From: Glandiceps talaboti
Lineage: Eukaryota > Hemichordata > Enteropneusta > Spengelidae
Assembly: GCF_964340395.1 (NCBI RefSeq)
Contig: NC_135570.1
Location: 6,348,822 to 6,412,821, forward strand
Reading direction: 5' to 3'
DNA length: 64,000 nucleotides
In this document: in pieces, positions 47,275 to 61,009 of the stretch
Numbering within the stretch: the first letter of the stretch is position 1
Layout: each line of letters begins with the position of its first letter
The notes under the pieces: generated by a model
Database searches by the model: none
What the model saw: the letters and a program-made list of their open reading frames with translations, nothing else
Told to the model about the DNA's origin: nothing
Program-made: the position numbers and the translations under genes

Positions 47275-47735
47275 TTTTCAAAATTGTAAAATTCGTCTTA
47301 GTTGAACTGTTTGCCAATTTTTTGACATTGAACCAGTTTACGAATTTTTCAGTCCACTTTCTTCCTTGATTGTGTAAAATAAGAACACAATTTGCGTATA
47401 ATCTAAATCAAAAGTATTTGGAATACTATTTTAGATTAAGAATAAAGTTGGCCTAAGAATCAAGCCCTGGAGAACACCGTGATATCTATATTTTGTTCAT
47501 TACATTTTGTCATTGATGCCAACAACTTGACCTCTGGATTATAAGTATGCCAAATGACTGGCAAGCATCTGATAACATAATACTCAAGCTTAGCAATCAA
47601 AATGTCATAGTTTATAGTATCAAAGGCTTTTAAAAAGTCTACGAAAATACCTTGAGAGGGATTACCTTCATCAATGGTAAATATTGCGATAGACTGATCA
47701 GTGAAAGCTTCTAAAAAAACATAAAAATCGTAATG
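47275..47735 (-). pseudogene. Decayed non-LTR retrotransposon reverse transcriptase
   Basis: The minus strand encodes recognisable pieces of a LINE-type reverse transcriptase palm. GIFVDFLKAFDTINYDIL (47651 down to 47598) is motif A, with its catalytic Asp in F-V-D and the A-F-D-T signature, followed by AKLEYYVIRC. In a shifted frame, GVLQGLILRPTLFLI (47478 down to 47434) is the G-x-P-Q-G-S-I-L-G-P motif B region with Q-G kept. VNWFNVKKLANSSTKTNF (from 47341 down) resembles the post-catalytic W-F..N-K-L..K-T segment. A stop at 47460-47462, at least one frameshift and an unrecognisable F-A-D-D motif show that it is dead. The pattern is most like CR1/L2-type elements. No endonuclease or gag-like part was found. 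Confidence 0.75.
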
Positions 47736-48330
47736 TGTTTACCGACATCCTTGTAGTTTCTCGTTACTGACATTGTTAACTGCAGTGTATGGCTTTATAT
47801 TTAACAGCAAAATGGAACTAAGTAAAAACTGTGACGTTGTGTTTTTTAAAATGACAAAACCAAGAAGTATTTCAACAATATAGGATTAACATTTTAGAGC
47901 TATTCATTAAAAATCAAGATTTGAAGTTGCATGTTAGTTTTAAGGTTTTGATATGGATACTTTCTATCTTCGATACTCAAACATACAGTGAACTTTCAGT
48001 TTTGTTACAATATTCTGAATATGATGTTTTTAATTTAATGTATTCTTTATTTCCAAACCCACGAGACCTCACTTTAGTTGAAGACAAATATAGCAATAAT
48101 GTGAAATTAAGTTACCACACACAATGTTTAATGTGTCAGTGCTTTAATTTGAGTCTATCTCTGCCAGCAGTTTATGTAGTTTTTTTCTGGTTTGTCACGC
48201 GATCATGGGATTTTATGTTTTGCTGTGCCATCGTGTTCATGTTAGTTTACATTATAATGGCTTTTTAGACGAGCTGTCATAACCCCAATTCAGTTCTTTG
48301 ATTGACACTTGTAACTTGGAGATATGTAGG
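47736..48330. other. No gene established
   Basis: The 115-codon ORF at 47921-48268 is hydrophobic because of T-rich sequence and matches no known family. Confidence 0.35.
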
Positions 48331-48501
48331 ATAGCATTGGGAGAGAGAGAGACATAGAGAGAGACAGAGACAGACAGAGACAGACACACACACATACACA
48401 GACACAGACACGGACACAGACACACAGACACACAGACAGAGAGACGTACAGAGAGAGACGTACATAGAGAGACACACACAGAGACAGAGACACAGAGACA
48501 C

Positions 48502-48554
<53 letters not shown>

Positions 48555-48625
48555 AACAGAAAGACAGAAACAGAGATAGGTAGATAGTGTGTAGGGTGGG
48601 CAGGAACACTTTATGGCAGTTGATG
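48331..48625 (+). repeat. Family I copy 1: (GAGA)/(CAGA)/(CACA) microsatellite with conserved right flank
   Basis: Purine-rich GAGA and CAGA tracts end in AGATAG.TAGATAGTGTGTAG and GGTGGG. The same flank follows a similar tract at 51238-51250. Confidence 0.85.
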
Positions 48626-50204
48626 CTATCTGTTTCCTTTTCATTTCGAAGTCAAGTTATATGTATGACTGGTGTTAATCATTACATGATAGGAGAAAAC
48701 GACTAACAATATGACAATCCTAATTTTAACATGGATTGTTATACATGCTTTTGTCATTATTTTTGAACTGGAAGATTAAATCGATTTGTGACAATGAACA
48801 ATGAAATCTCTGCGCACATCTATAAATGTAAACTTGACGAAGGCTCTTATCACGACCTGATTTGTGACATATAAAGCCTTGAATATGTCTTATAATAATG
48901 CTTGGTAATAAAATACCGAAATAATCACCCTTCACCTTGTAGCAGTTGATTCCACACTTTGTATAGAGGTTGATTTCTTAAATACTTTTGAAAGCTCCTT
49001 GAGGATTTCTTTCAAAAAATTCCTTCTGAGGTACTAGCTTATAAACTATTAAATGTCAGCTGAGCTGAATAGCAAAACATGAAAAGATAGTTAGTTGTTA
49101 GTGGTTAGAGCAGCTTCTAATAACTAAAACCTATGTAAATAATTAAAGTTGTATTCATAACACGTTGTTCGGAGTACCGTGGATGTATTTTAAAGCGGTA
49201 AAAACATCTTCACTTTGTAACCTTGTTGACCTTAGTTTGACAGAGACTCGTTTGAAGTGTACGTTCACAGTGTATCAATTAAATCCCTGGAAGTGATTAA
49301 ATCCGACTTTAATGACCAAGACATGAACGGTGCCTGAAACTAAAAGCAGAAACTAATTCTTGAGGTTGGAGGTTAAAACGTGCTTGTGGAGATCACGCTG
49401 ACAGGTGAGAAAAGTTTGTTATTTTATGTTGTTTTTGTGAAAGACTTACGTCAGTAATCGCAACATGAGATTGTAAATGGAGAAATCATGATAATATTCA
49501 CAAGTAGACGGATGATACTGTAATTTTGATCTGCACTTTTCGTTTTTCTGCCACTACGTATATGCAGTGTTGGGGCTTTATAGAACTATAAATTCTCGTT
49601 TAAGAAATCAGCATTTTGTAACTCTTTAACAGTTAAGCTACTTAAAGTACAAATATGAAAGCTTCCTCTCACGAGTTTGGAGGTAATCACACATTGTTAA
49701 ATAAATATACTCAAGTGGAGTCCTGCCCAGTACGACATTTCGATTCTTGTATGTTTAACATATGTTTTTACATATTTGCGACAGTAATCAATGTGTTGTC
49801 AATGAATCATTCATCGGTGAATCTTAATTCGACAAGATATATGGATTATCCTGGATCTGCATTGAAAACAAGTAAAGATCAAACTAAAGATCTATGTATT
49901 CATCGATGAAAGCTTTTGAGAAATTAGCACCCAAAGCCGTTGAAAAGAACTGTGTTTGATTTCTACTTCATAAATAAATACACTATTTGATTACTATAGA
50001 TGTATCTATCATACGTTTCAAGATGAGGAGTCACTTTATAGTCAGAGTCGATGTTTTTAAAGAATAAGAAAATCCCCTAGTTAGAGAGACTGACGTTGTG
50101 TTTAGCATGTGTACATGGTAACTTATTCGTAGATGAAATAGAAACCCAACTGCACTGAACGATATTCAGTCGATTAACTGTAACCGGCAAACCAGACCTT
50201 ACTA
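48626..50204. other. No gene seen; one donor-like site
   Basis: CAG|GTGAGA at 49402-49410 is a splice-donor match after a slightly GC-richer block (49280-49404). Otherwise AT-rich with no supported ORF. Confidence 0.3.
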
Positions 50205-50525
50205 CGGAAAGGAGGAAGGTTTAGACATTTAAGGTAGTTTGTATGTCTCCACTAACGTTTCCTGTAGTGATTTGCCTAAAAAACCATATTAATATAATAT
50301 ATACCTATATAAAATGATGTATTTTGTCTTAAAATTGTTTCATCTCACTTTTGATGTGTGGTATTGATGTTAGGTTGCTTCGAAGGGAGATAACATGTGT
50401 CTTGTTGAGTGACAATATATTTTGTTTTGTTAGTCATAATACAAATCATTGTGACAGACGTAAAACATATCGTGCTGCCTATTAAATGAATCTCTCAACG
50501 TAGTTTGTTTCCCTTGTAAGGTTTC
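50205..50525. mobile_element. MITE-like family D, copy 2 (diverged)
   Basis: It has a left end GGAAAGGAGGAAGGTTTAGA, an inner TTTCATCTCACTTTTGATGT and a right end CGTGCTGCCTATTAAATGAA..GTTTGTTTCCC. The last two blocks are also found at 58.6-58.8 kb. Confidence 0.55.
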
Positions 50526-51037
50526 AATGTTTCTAATTTGATATAAAAGGCACGTCTCACAACGCTTAACATTTGTGACCATGCAAAGAAGTCTCAAGCC
50601 CTCGAATCTCATTTAAATTAAGAAGACGCACGTCTCTGTACCAGCGTGCTCACTGATTCTTCTATCTTTCCGATATCAGCAATTATCAGTGGTGTTAATA
50701 TTATGACATATAAGGGAACAATTTAAAGATTATATATATGGCAACATTTACTTTTATCTTGAATCTAAGCAAATGCATAAGATGAAGCATTCGTTATCTC
50801 TTTTAAATACCTCTTTGTGTGATTAAGATTTTCCAGCAAAATCTTAATACTTTGACAGCTATTTCCTTATGAAGTGAAAGGCAAATCTTGATACCCCTTG
50901 TGGAACCTTTGAATACTTATCATTGAAATATGTTGACTAGATGAATGTTGCAGATGCAAGAAATTGTTCTTTTGAAACCTCTAATCATGTTTAATGTTTT
51001 GCTGAGTAAAAAACAACAGTTAGTGTCATATATTTAG

Positions 51038-51127
51038 CAAAGTACAGAGAGAGAGAGAGAGACACACACACACACACACACACAGACACACAGACAGACA
51101 CACAGACAGACAGACAGTCAGACAGAC

Positions 51128-51168
<41 letters not shown>

Positions 51169-51265
51169 CACACACACACACAGACAGGGACAGAAACAGA
51201 AAGACAGAGACAGAGACAGAGATAGATAGACAGTGTGTAGGGTGGGGAGGATCCTTTGCCCAATC
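51038..51265 (+). repeat. Family I copy 2: (GA)/(CA)/(CAGA) microsatellite with conserved right flank
   Basis: Compound purine-rich tract ending AGACAGTGTGTAGGGTGGGG, homologous to the flank at about 48580-48600. Confidence 0.85.
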
Positions 51266-53823
51266 ACATTGAAAAGTGATAAGCATTGCTTTTCGTTAAC
51301 ATTGCAGTGGAAACTGGCTGAAGATATTACACGTGGACTTGACGACTTTACTGACTTAAACTGTTGACTTTCCAACTGATATTCAACATGATAATATATC
51401 TACTTCTACATCCACAATGTGTTCAGCACCTTTATAAATGTTTCTTTTGCATATAAAGTTGTCTCAGTGTGTGTAAAAAACATTAATGTTACATGAATGA
51501 AACACAATTTGTACTGTAAGAGTTTACCCAAAATCGTTTTAACTTTAACTGTATAAACTCACCCCAGTGAACGATTTTCAAAATCTATACCTGGTTCGTT
51601 AACGACGGCGTCAATGATTTTTGCTACAAATTTTAGGATATATATTAGCTCTAGTAGTCTGTACACTAAACAACTCATTCTGTGTGATTGAAAATTAACT
51701 TTCAAACTGGCACATACTGTAATCCCTTGGCATGTCACTTACTTTCAAATAAAAATGTTATTTTGGCGATTCAAGTGGCTAATGAGTCTACTGTGTGTGT
51801 AGTGATGTCAAGTACGACCAAATTAAATTCAATTTCCGATTTCCGTCTCCCATGACGCCACATTAATATATAACAGTGTTGGGATGACTTGCTTGTCTTC
51901 TAAATGAACGGGGTTAATTACATCGGATGATGTTTATGAGACTTCAGAGGTCGATCGGTTTACTTCTTCCTAATTCAAGATAAAGATGTTAAAATATCTA
52001 TCGTCTGTCTATCTTTAATACAAATACCTTCCCTCGATTATTACAAGATCGACACAGATTCATTTTTAAAATGTCCGTTGGGAAATAGTCTTGGTGGTCA
52101 CGTCAAATTCAAATCAGCATCTTCCACTGTCAAGCGACTGGTCAACTTTTAAATCACTAAATTTACTATCAAGCCAAATTAGTTTTTTTGAAATTCTAAA
52201 ACGAGTTAACGTGTAGCTCAATACAAGGCCTCTAATTAGCTCAGGGAGCTATAGCCTATGCGATGAAGTAATACTTGTCAAAAAATTCAGAAAACAGCAG
52301 CAAATTTTAAAGACTAACAAATTTCTAGTCAAAAGTGTTTCGTATTTGAGGGTTTACGCAATCATTTACACTTAAACAGAACACATCAAAGGATGCGTCA
52401 GTCGGAGTCAACAGACCAGCCATTTTTGTCTCAAGCGACACGTGAAAGTGTGAAGTGGGACACTTTAGAAAAGTTTGTGACTGAAAACACTTATCGCCTA
52501 GACTCTGTTCCGTCGACTGACACTGGCGTATCCTTTGATGTATTCTGTTATAGAGTAAAACGTCCGGTTCAATCCTCTAAATGCTAAGCATTTATGACCA
52601 TAAATTGTACGCTTCAAATACCACATTTCCGTTCTAAGTATTTGAGTTTTATGGAAAAATTTACGCTAAAACAGAACACATGAAAGGATGCGTCAATCTG
52701 AAATAGTGGAGCGGAGCAGTGTTTTAGAGTAATTCAAGTTGTTACAAAAGAAAACCGCCAGAATTTTAAGCAATTTTGACTAGTAGATGTTCTGAATCAC
52801 TCAAATGGTAAAGAGTTATGACAAAAGGTGTAACACTTCCATATTTGAATTGTAACAGTTCATTTATATAAGTACAAAACTAATCATATATAAAACAATT
52901 CTATTAAAAATAAAATCGTTCTTGTAGGATGATAAGGCCTAAGAAAATAATGTTTGGTTCCGGTTACCCGTCTCTACCTAGAGTTTAACTGCTGACCCTA
53001 AACTTGTATTTACGTATTCAAGAAAAAAAATAATAAAATCGCGAAAATTGTGGGGTCTCGCAAGAAATAGTGGATGCGAAAACTGACATCAACTTTAAAG
53101 CGACAATATAAAACTCTTCTTCCAATCTGTCATGGCTGTACATCTGACGAAAACCCAATAACACAGAGACCATATGGAAAACAATGGAATACATAACTAC
53201 CTGAACTAGACACTCACATATGTAAACAGTTTTGTAACTTGTAAGGCCTGACTATTGATTCATCCCCCCCCCCCACAAACTTAAGCATTAAATGTTCCAA
53301 AATTGAAGAATTGACTTCGCTCCTAAGTGCTAGTATAGCACCTAATTCTTTGAAAGACCTTCCATAATACCCCAAGTATAGGATTTTTTGGAATTATTTA
53401 TAATAAACTCTTAGAGTTATTAACACAGTAAATAAACCCTGACTTGTTCTTTCGGTTGTAAGAATAAACGTTAAAGACTTCTATTTTCGAAGCGCATACC
53501 ACATTAAATTTGTAAAAGAAGTAAGTTTTATATCATTCTTTATATTTTGGTGGATATGAGGTACTATATTTGTAAGAAATAGCTGGCCCGCTAATTTGTT
53601 ATGTATGTTATTTACGTATTGCAATCATGGCGGTAAAAGGGGAGACCCTTGTTAGAACAAACGAATTGCTTTTCTTTATATATTGGAGTTATTGTACTTT
53701 AGGGAATCTCACAATTTGGAGAGTTTGTGTGGATGTAGTTTCCCCTCCGAACCCATTTTTGACCTAGTCTGTAAGAAGTTTTTTATCCTACATTGAGCTA
53801 TTGATCTCGGCCCTTCCATAAAG
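51266..53823. other. No gene seen
   Basis: AT-rich. There is a weak direct repeat, ACAGAACACATCAAAGGATG (52377) and ACAGAACACATGAAAGGATG (52671), about 294 bp apart. A C run is at 53265-53274. Confidence 0.4.
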
Positions 53824-54110
53824 TCATGACGTTGTACACAATATCTGTCTTTGAGCTACATATGCTGTGGCGTTTTACACAATATCTGTCTCTGAGCTAC
53901 ATATGTTGTGATGCTGTACACAATATCCCTGTCTTTGAGCTACACGTCATGAAGTTGTACACAATATCTCTGTCTTTGAGCTACATGTCATGACGTTGTA
54001 CACAATATGTCTTTGAGCTACATATGTTGTGGCGTTGTACACATTATCTGTCTTTGAGCGACACATGTCATGACGTTGTCCACAAAAATCTGCCTTTGAG
54101 CGACATGTGT
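53824..54110 (+). repeat. ~41-bp minisatellite, seven units
   Basis: Each unit reads TCATGACGTTGTACACAATA (or TTGTGG variant) followed by TCTGTCTTTGAGCTACATATG with small changes. Alternate units carry the TCATGA and TTGTGG versions, hinting at a two-unit higher-order pattern. Confidence 0.9.
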
Positions 54111-54764
54111 ATACCCGTATACATTACACACGAAACATGAATGCCTTCGATAGTTGCCTTAACTAAATACAAATGATAGTCTTCCCGATGACATAGATGT
54201 TCAGTACATTAGTCTCTTCAGATTCGGTTTCTCTTTGCTCGATGGGTGTCTCGTCTCACAACGTAAAGAGAGTCGATCAAGTCGTAAATGCTTAGGGACA
54301 CACAGTGTACTTGCAAATTGAACATCTTCAATCGAGGCTAAATATCCCAGTTCCTTACGGCTAGCATCACGAACGTCTTGCTTTTTAATTCGACGGACAA
54401 TTTTGCCGATGGTATGTATATTGCTACTCGGCTATCTAATTCACCCTGTTTGAAAAATACTCACTAATTGTATTTTTCCTTCAGCACGTCACAGCTTGAA
54501 ACTCATAATAGCAAGATTTATAGAATTCACATACAAGATGATGGAAAAACATCTAAATTTATGAGACGTTTCTTTAAAAAAATCCTGGGTGTTCTTCTAG
54601 GACATATAAATAAAAAGTTGAGCACTCGAATGTGAGACTAGTTGAAGAGTGTTTACATTGGATACTTTAAGCTGTTGTATAGTCGACTCTTGTTCAAACC
54701 TGACTTTATAGATACCAAGATAGTACTTAGATACTAGATATTAATGTCAAACGTTTATAAGGTG

Positions 54765-54930
54765 TACTTCGAATTAGGACTCAAATTTAACTGTGAAAAG
54801 CAGTTGTCTATCAAAGCTATAGAAAAAAAGTTAAAGTAGAACAAATGAATGTGATCATGTAGTTCGTATTGTGCCACTGACCAGATCACGTTATTACAAG
54901 GACTTAGGATTTAATCACGTCATGCCTTTT
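54765..54930 (+). repeat. Dispersed repeat family E, copy 3
   Basis: AACTGTGAAAAGCAGTTGTC, CAAAGCTATAGAAAAAAAG and CCACTGACCAGATCACGTTA match the other E copies. Confidence 0.65.
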
Positions 54931-54932
54931 AC

Positions 54933-54964
54933 CATAGACCCTCCACCAACGTGGAGGGTCTATG
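54933..54964. repeat. Perfect 14-bp hairpin
   Basis: CATAGACCCTCCAC, a 4-nt loop CAAC, then GTGGAGGGTCTATG. It sits directly after family E copy 3. No T run follows, so it is not a pol III terminator. Confidence 0.9.
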
Positions 54965-55984
54965 ATTTAAATCGGTCAGTGTCAGGCAAGCTTAGTCCCG
55001 GTGGTTTAATTTAAGGCGACTTAAATTACAAGTGCGAATATATTTGAGCCGACTCAGTGATGACGCAATTCTCAGGAATCTCTCGTCCATTTAAGTTGAT
55101 TTAAGTCTAAGCCTGGGAGCACATTTGACAAATCAAAATGTGGACGCGTCCAAGGAAGCTTCTCAGTGCTATGACTGAAGTCTGACTTGGGAGTAGACTC
55201 TGGTAGTGTAATGTGATCGTAGTTATGTTATATATCACAGATTATCAGTTTTAAGATATCTCTTCTGAGATAGTTAGACCACTAATGGGGGAATCTATAG
55301 ATTGAACACTTATACAACTTGATTGCATGACTTCAGTTTGTTCATGGGATGATGTTCTAAAGATTTGTTATAACGCTAGGATGACTACAAAGGCCTTCAT
55401 CAAATAAAATGATTGCTCAACCATTCACTGTTTTTGATTAACACAACATACCAGAATATACTATATATATAATTATTTGATCAGAATTCAACAGAATCCT
55501 TCATCACATGTCGCAATTTGAAGCTGTCCTGTAACTTGGCCTAAACAAGTCACTCGAAGTAAAGTAAACAAGATCATAATAATTGACTGATTTGTAAATA
55601 TACAATAAATGGTGGGTACCATAAAACAAATACCCACTGACGTAATAGGACGTGAATTCATATGTAGCGTCTGTTACACGAAGGTGCAGTTTTTTCGATT
55701 GCTAAATAATGCGGAAGATAGACAGTTTTTACACATGACAATGAGATAGCAACATCGCAGAATTGAACATTGGAAGATGAGAAAGGCGGAAATAACGTTC
55801 AAAAGGCCTGTGTTGTCTGGCGTTTTGCTGCAAGCCATTAAATAAGCATCGATATATTGCACGGGTGCAGAAGATGAAGAAAATCTCGGCGGTAGTATAA
55901 CTGTATTTTTTTAAAGAGAAAATGTTAATATTCTTTAGTTTTTCGTAGGGCTATTTATTTGGAACAAGCGTTAACACTAGAATG
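54965..55984. other. No gene seen
   Basis: AT-rich; one 62-codon minus ORF (55674-55862) of no recognisable type. Confidence 0.4.
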
Positions 55985-56335
55985 GTACCACGGAAACGAA
56001 GTGAGTTTACAGATTCAATTAGGCAGCACTGTGTACATCTGTCACAGTGAATTTTGTTATGGCTTACAAATCAAAATATATAGACACTGATAGTGTACAT
56101 GCATACAACATGATATCGTAGTATCTCATCGCGAAACAAATCGACGTCTTGCTATATACATCAAACGTCAGATGAGAAAATTCAACTTGAAGACAAAATA
56201 TATCATTTCATATGTGTTTTGTACTTTTTCAATGTCGATATTTTGTTTATGTAAATCATTAAAATAAACGTTTGAGAGACACAGAAACATCGTGCTACAT
56301 TATTGACTCGCTAAGCTATCTCGTTTCCCTAGTAA
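55985..56335. mobile_element. MITE-like family D, copy 3
   Basis: The left end GGAAACGAAGTGAGTTTACA and the right end (TATCTCGTTTCCC) are related in inverted orientation. GCAGCACTGTG at left mirrors CATCGTGCTAC at right. The interior has AAAATATATCATTTCATATG. Confidence 0.7.
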
Positions 56336-57676
56336 CGGGATACATTGAGTGCTACCCTTTCAATTTAACGAAAAGTTCATAAGATCTTGTCAAATCCATT
56401 TTACAGTTGGAAATAATACGAACCTCATCACAGACAATTCCTGTAATGTATCTATAGAGAATGTTTTGTCTACATGTTTTAGTACGGGTTATGTTTTAAA
56501 ACCTTTTAAGGGTTGTTGTGTTCAACTTAAGTTTGCAAATGTACACAGATTACGGAGATGTTAGGGAAGGAAATGTTTACAAGATTCAAACAACTTGAGA
56601 ATCCCATTATATATTCTCTATAAAACTAGTCTGTGATATGTAATTCGCTAATGGTACAACAACATTTGGCAATTGATCATAAAACTGGGTCAGCGTTCCG
56701 ATTAACTAAGTCACGTTTGAAATCTTCTGGAATGGCAAGATTTTCTCTGATAAGTTTCTCTGGTGAAAAGTACTTTATTACTTAGGATTTGTTCATTTAT
56801 CATGTCAATTTCTTTGAGCGTTTACAGAGGCTTTGTTACTTTACGAATGAAATGAAGGCTATGGTACACGACTAATTTTTCAAGTCTTACTCATGCTAAT
56901 AAATCCTTGTCATTTCTCCTTTACAAATGTAATACATTTGAGAGGAACGCAGTTTAAAAAATCCAGTGACATGTCTGTGAAAAATGGTGGTAATACAACA
57001 ATAGTGAAATTTCCGTTCCGTTTATGAATGAAATTGACATTCATGTGCTGTGGTGTGTCGGTTTGATTTTGATGATATTATTTCCCATTACACTGTAGAA
57101 ATGAAAGTGCTGAGAAATATAGCTAATTAGGATTTAGTTCACGATACGACACGAGTACGAGAACGTTATCGGGATATAGTATATTATAGAAGTTACAAAT
57201 ACGTGACTCCATGGTCGTGTAATAAGAGATAAGTATTTCCGAGAAATGTTATGGAATACAAATGTATGTTTTTCATATACTCAGATGACGAGCTATACTA
57301 GTTTCTGTTTTTGTAGATTATTTTTGAGGAGAGGAGGATACGCTACACAGCTTTATATCGATTCATAATCACCGTTTCTGTTGTGTACTCGCAACTAAGC
57401 CGACATGAAATACCATGGGGAGTCCTCTTTGCTTTCATTCACTTTCTCACCTCCCACTTTCTTTAGTGTCTCGCCCGTTCATTGTCATGGCTCGTTACAA
57501 AATACACAGACCTTGTAATGTCACACTTTTAAATGACTTAGTGGCTTATTGACGACATGAGTAGATAGTAATCATAAATTGTGTGCCTGTCTTGGAGATT
57601 TTGTTAATGTGAAATAAGTTGGACGAATGCGTAACATCGCAAAGTATATAGTTGCGATATCGTAAAAACTCCGTCG
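56336..57676. other. No gene seen
   Basis: AT-rich, short ORFs only. Confidence 0.4.
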
Positions 57677-57742
57677 ATCTATCCATCCATCCATCTGTCA
57701 GTCCGTCTGTCCATCCGTCCGTCCGTCCATCCATCCATCCAT

Positions 57743-57774
<32 letters not shown>

Positions 57775-57831
57775 ACATGGGCTGGCTGACTGACACGCAC
57801 ACACATACACACACACACACAGATATATATA

Positions 57832-57916
<85 letters not shown>
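57677..57916 (+). repeat. Compound (ATCC)n-(AC)n-(AT)n microsatellite
   Basis: ATCC/GTCC units run to about 57770, AC units 57795-57821 and AT units 57823-57916. The ORFs over it are artefacts. Confidence 0.95.
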
Positions 57917-57920
<4 letters not shown>

Positions 57921-58424
57921 CAATATGAGGAGAGCAAGGGCAATATAGATAAGAAGAGATAACATTGAAGCTGTTATTTTGCTTGACACGAAATGAAGGG
58001 CGTGACATGCATGGTTAAAGTGTTAAATGTAAACACGTACTTCGGTACACGATAAGTCCGAGTCAATTGTAACCTTGCCTTATTAGTAAAGAAAGTCATT
58101 TGTCACGGTCACTAACTGTTACAGATCAAAGATTGTGTCTTCTCCTTGTTACAGTCTCATGGAATCATTGCCGGTATCCGACCTTAAAGGATTATGAATG
58201 AATAATTAAAATTGCCGTCAGTTTCAATACACAAACACGACATCATTTTTTCCATTCAAACATGTTTAAATGTATGAGGTTAGCCGACGCGACATCCTTT
58301 CGTTGATAGCCTTGGGATTTTTGACAGTCATAAATTTCGCGTAGTTAGATGCCTCGACAAAAATGCATCAACTATCTCTACTTGCAGTTCCGATCTTAGG
58401 TACCAATTAGCGATATAAAGTTAC

Positions 58425-58775
58425 TGCGTAAAAGAGGTGGGTTTAGAGATTCATTGAGAGGTATAACACGATGTTTTTAACGGTTTAATTTTAATTTTGT
58501 AGTAACTCGCATAACAACCAAATATAGACAATGATATCATCGAACACATAAAATGGCGCCTTATGTCTTCAGGTTGTCTCATCTCACTTTAGGTATGTGG
58601 CAGTGATGTTTATTTGTTTCTCCAGTGAGATAAAATATATCATGTTATATGCCTACATACTACCTACAAAAGTGGCTGTATTTTGTTTTCGGAGTCATAA
58701 AAAGTCGCTGTTGGAGATGTAAAACACATGGTGCTACCTAATTGAATTTCTTAACTTACTCTATTTCCATATCTT
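58425..58775. mobile_element. MITE-like family D, copy 4
   Basis: The left GTGGGTTTAGAGATTCATTGA and the right GGTGCTACCTAATTGAATTTC..CTCTATTTCC ends are inverted relatives. The middle TCATCTCACTTTAGGTATGT matches 50.3 kb. Confidence 0.65.
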
Positions 58776-60134
58776 TTCTATGACTGTGTCATTTAAATTG
58801 AAGACGCCAAATTACGTCAAATATAAGTGTGTTCTTGTTGAATGCGTAACGTAGTTTCCTGAAGATGGGGTCCACCTTTTTTCTAGAGAATGTCGATAAA
58901 ATCGATCAGCGCCTTTCTCCGTTACGTTTGACCTTCGTTTTGTGTGTTTACAACATATATGGTGAAATCAACAGCTTAGTTCTTCAGTTGCTAGTGCTAT
59001 CGCTGTTCTTCGATTTTCTTTCAGTTTCGTATCTAATATCGAATTCCTCCTTGAACGTTCAATGTTTGTTGGCAGGAAACAGTATTTGTGTGACCACGTG
59101 ACTGTTGAGTATTTCTGTTATCTAGCATACACACCAACTGGCCATAAGATTCAACCATATAAACAAGGTCTAAATATTCTGCATGAATAATTGATTTATT
59201 AAAAGTCGACTTTTTCATTCTCATTCCCAGTCTTTGAATCTGACGGTTTGTCATATATCACGTTTCCCTTATATGTACATGTATCGTTCACACCAGGAGG
59301 TTGATTCTATTCCTTCATTGCCATATGCATCTTTAATGTTACTGTCATAACACACAACACACTTACATAACATGCCAACATTTACTCAGTATGTAACCAC
59401 CCAAATCTTCCCGAATACGTTCACATTTTTTCCTATGAAACAAACTGCAGTTAATGCACCACATATACCACACGATCCCAAAAGAACAGAGCATACAGGA
59501 TGTTCTTATAATGGAAGAACAAGACGGTAATGTTTCAAGTGCAATCACTGACTCAAGAACATTTTTTATCAATTGACAAGAGAAGCTACTGACAGATAAG
59601 TTCATTTTGTAGGAATAAAATGGTAAATCTATTAGGATGTCAAAATAGGTTCGACTAAAAGCATCAAGTGAATATATAGACTGGCTTTCTATCTAATATT
59701 GCCAGAAAATGGATGGGGCACTGATTTCAAAAAAACTATAAATTGAATAGCCGATTTTAGCTTCTCAATACACATTGCCAAGGGAAACACTAAAAGGGTT
59801 ATTATTATAAAGATTGGCTACAAAGAGGCACACATGATGGAGATTTTACTTTGTTGGAATAATTGACTACCTTAGAATTTTTTATTTGAACGGAAATGAT
59901 GGGTAAAATTGTGCTGTCAAGAGATCTCACAAAAAGAGACTCGATTTTCTAACAAATAATATGTGGGGGAAGTAGAACAATATGCATATTGCAAGATGTG
60001 TACTCTTTATAAATCTTAAAACTAGGTAAATTGATTTTTCAAAAAAAAAAATTTCAGAAGGATAATCTTGTTCAATTATGTTCTAGATGAAATTTCACTA
60101 ATTCATGAATGTAAAATACATAATAAACCAAAGG
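58776..60134. other. No gene seen
   Basis: AT-rich. ORFs of 73-80 codons at 58865-59605 have no recognisable domain. Confidence 0.4.
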
Positions 60135-60525
<391 letters not shown>

Positions 60526-60844
60526 TTCTCCATTTAGCTTTAGGAGATGATAAACAACATGCCGTGTTTTATGAATAACATATCATATTCTGAATATATA
60601 CATATAAAGGTATGCAATATTGATTCATCGTAAAGACAGGATGCCTACTGAAGCCATTTACCCCTAAGTTAGTTGTAGATAATTATAGTATTATAACCAT
60701 GTTTCAATTTGAAAAAAAAGAGTGTATTGCTCAAGACATTATTTCCATTCCTCTTTTCAATTTGTTGTCATAATCTAACTGATTTAGATGTTTTAAATGC
60801 CATAACTTCAATCATGCCCTTCAGATTGTGACGTCAAAAGCCTA

Positions 60845-61000
60845 GTTCGTATAAAGATAACAGTTTGGATGTGAGAAACAGTTGCCTTGCCAAGCTATAG
60901 AAAATGTTTCTCCAGAGCAAAAGAAAATAATCCTATGTAATCCTTACAGCAAGGCAGCTCTACAGATAAGATATTATTAAAGCGAGAATCTTGTATTGCA
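60845..61000 (+). repeat. Dispersed repeat family E, copy 4
   Basis: GGATGTGAGAAACAGTTG, CAAGCTATAGAAAATG, CTCCAGAGCAAAAG and a TCCTATGTAATCC..GATAAGATATTATTAAAGCG block match copies 1-3. Confidence 0.7.
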
Positions 61001-61009
61001 CCTCTTTAA

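Noticed and set aside
47921-48268. 115-codon hydrophobic ORF after the RT relic
   Set aside because: Hydrophobicity comes from T-rich DNA. No conserved motif is visible and it lies on the opposite strand to the RT.
53824-54110. Possible CRISPR-like array of 41-bp units
   Set aside because: Units are contiguous with no spacers; it is a minisatellite.
59363-59605. 80-codon minus-strand ORF with one possible membrane segment
   Set aside because: No second segment, signal peptide, domain or splice site supports it.
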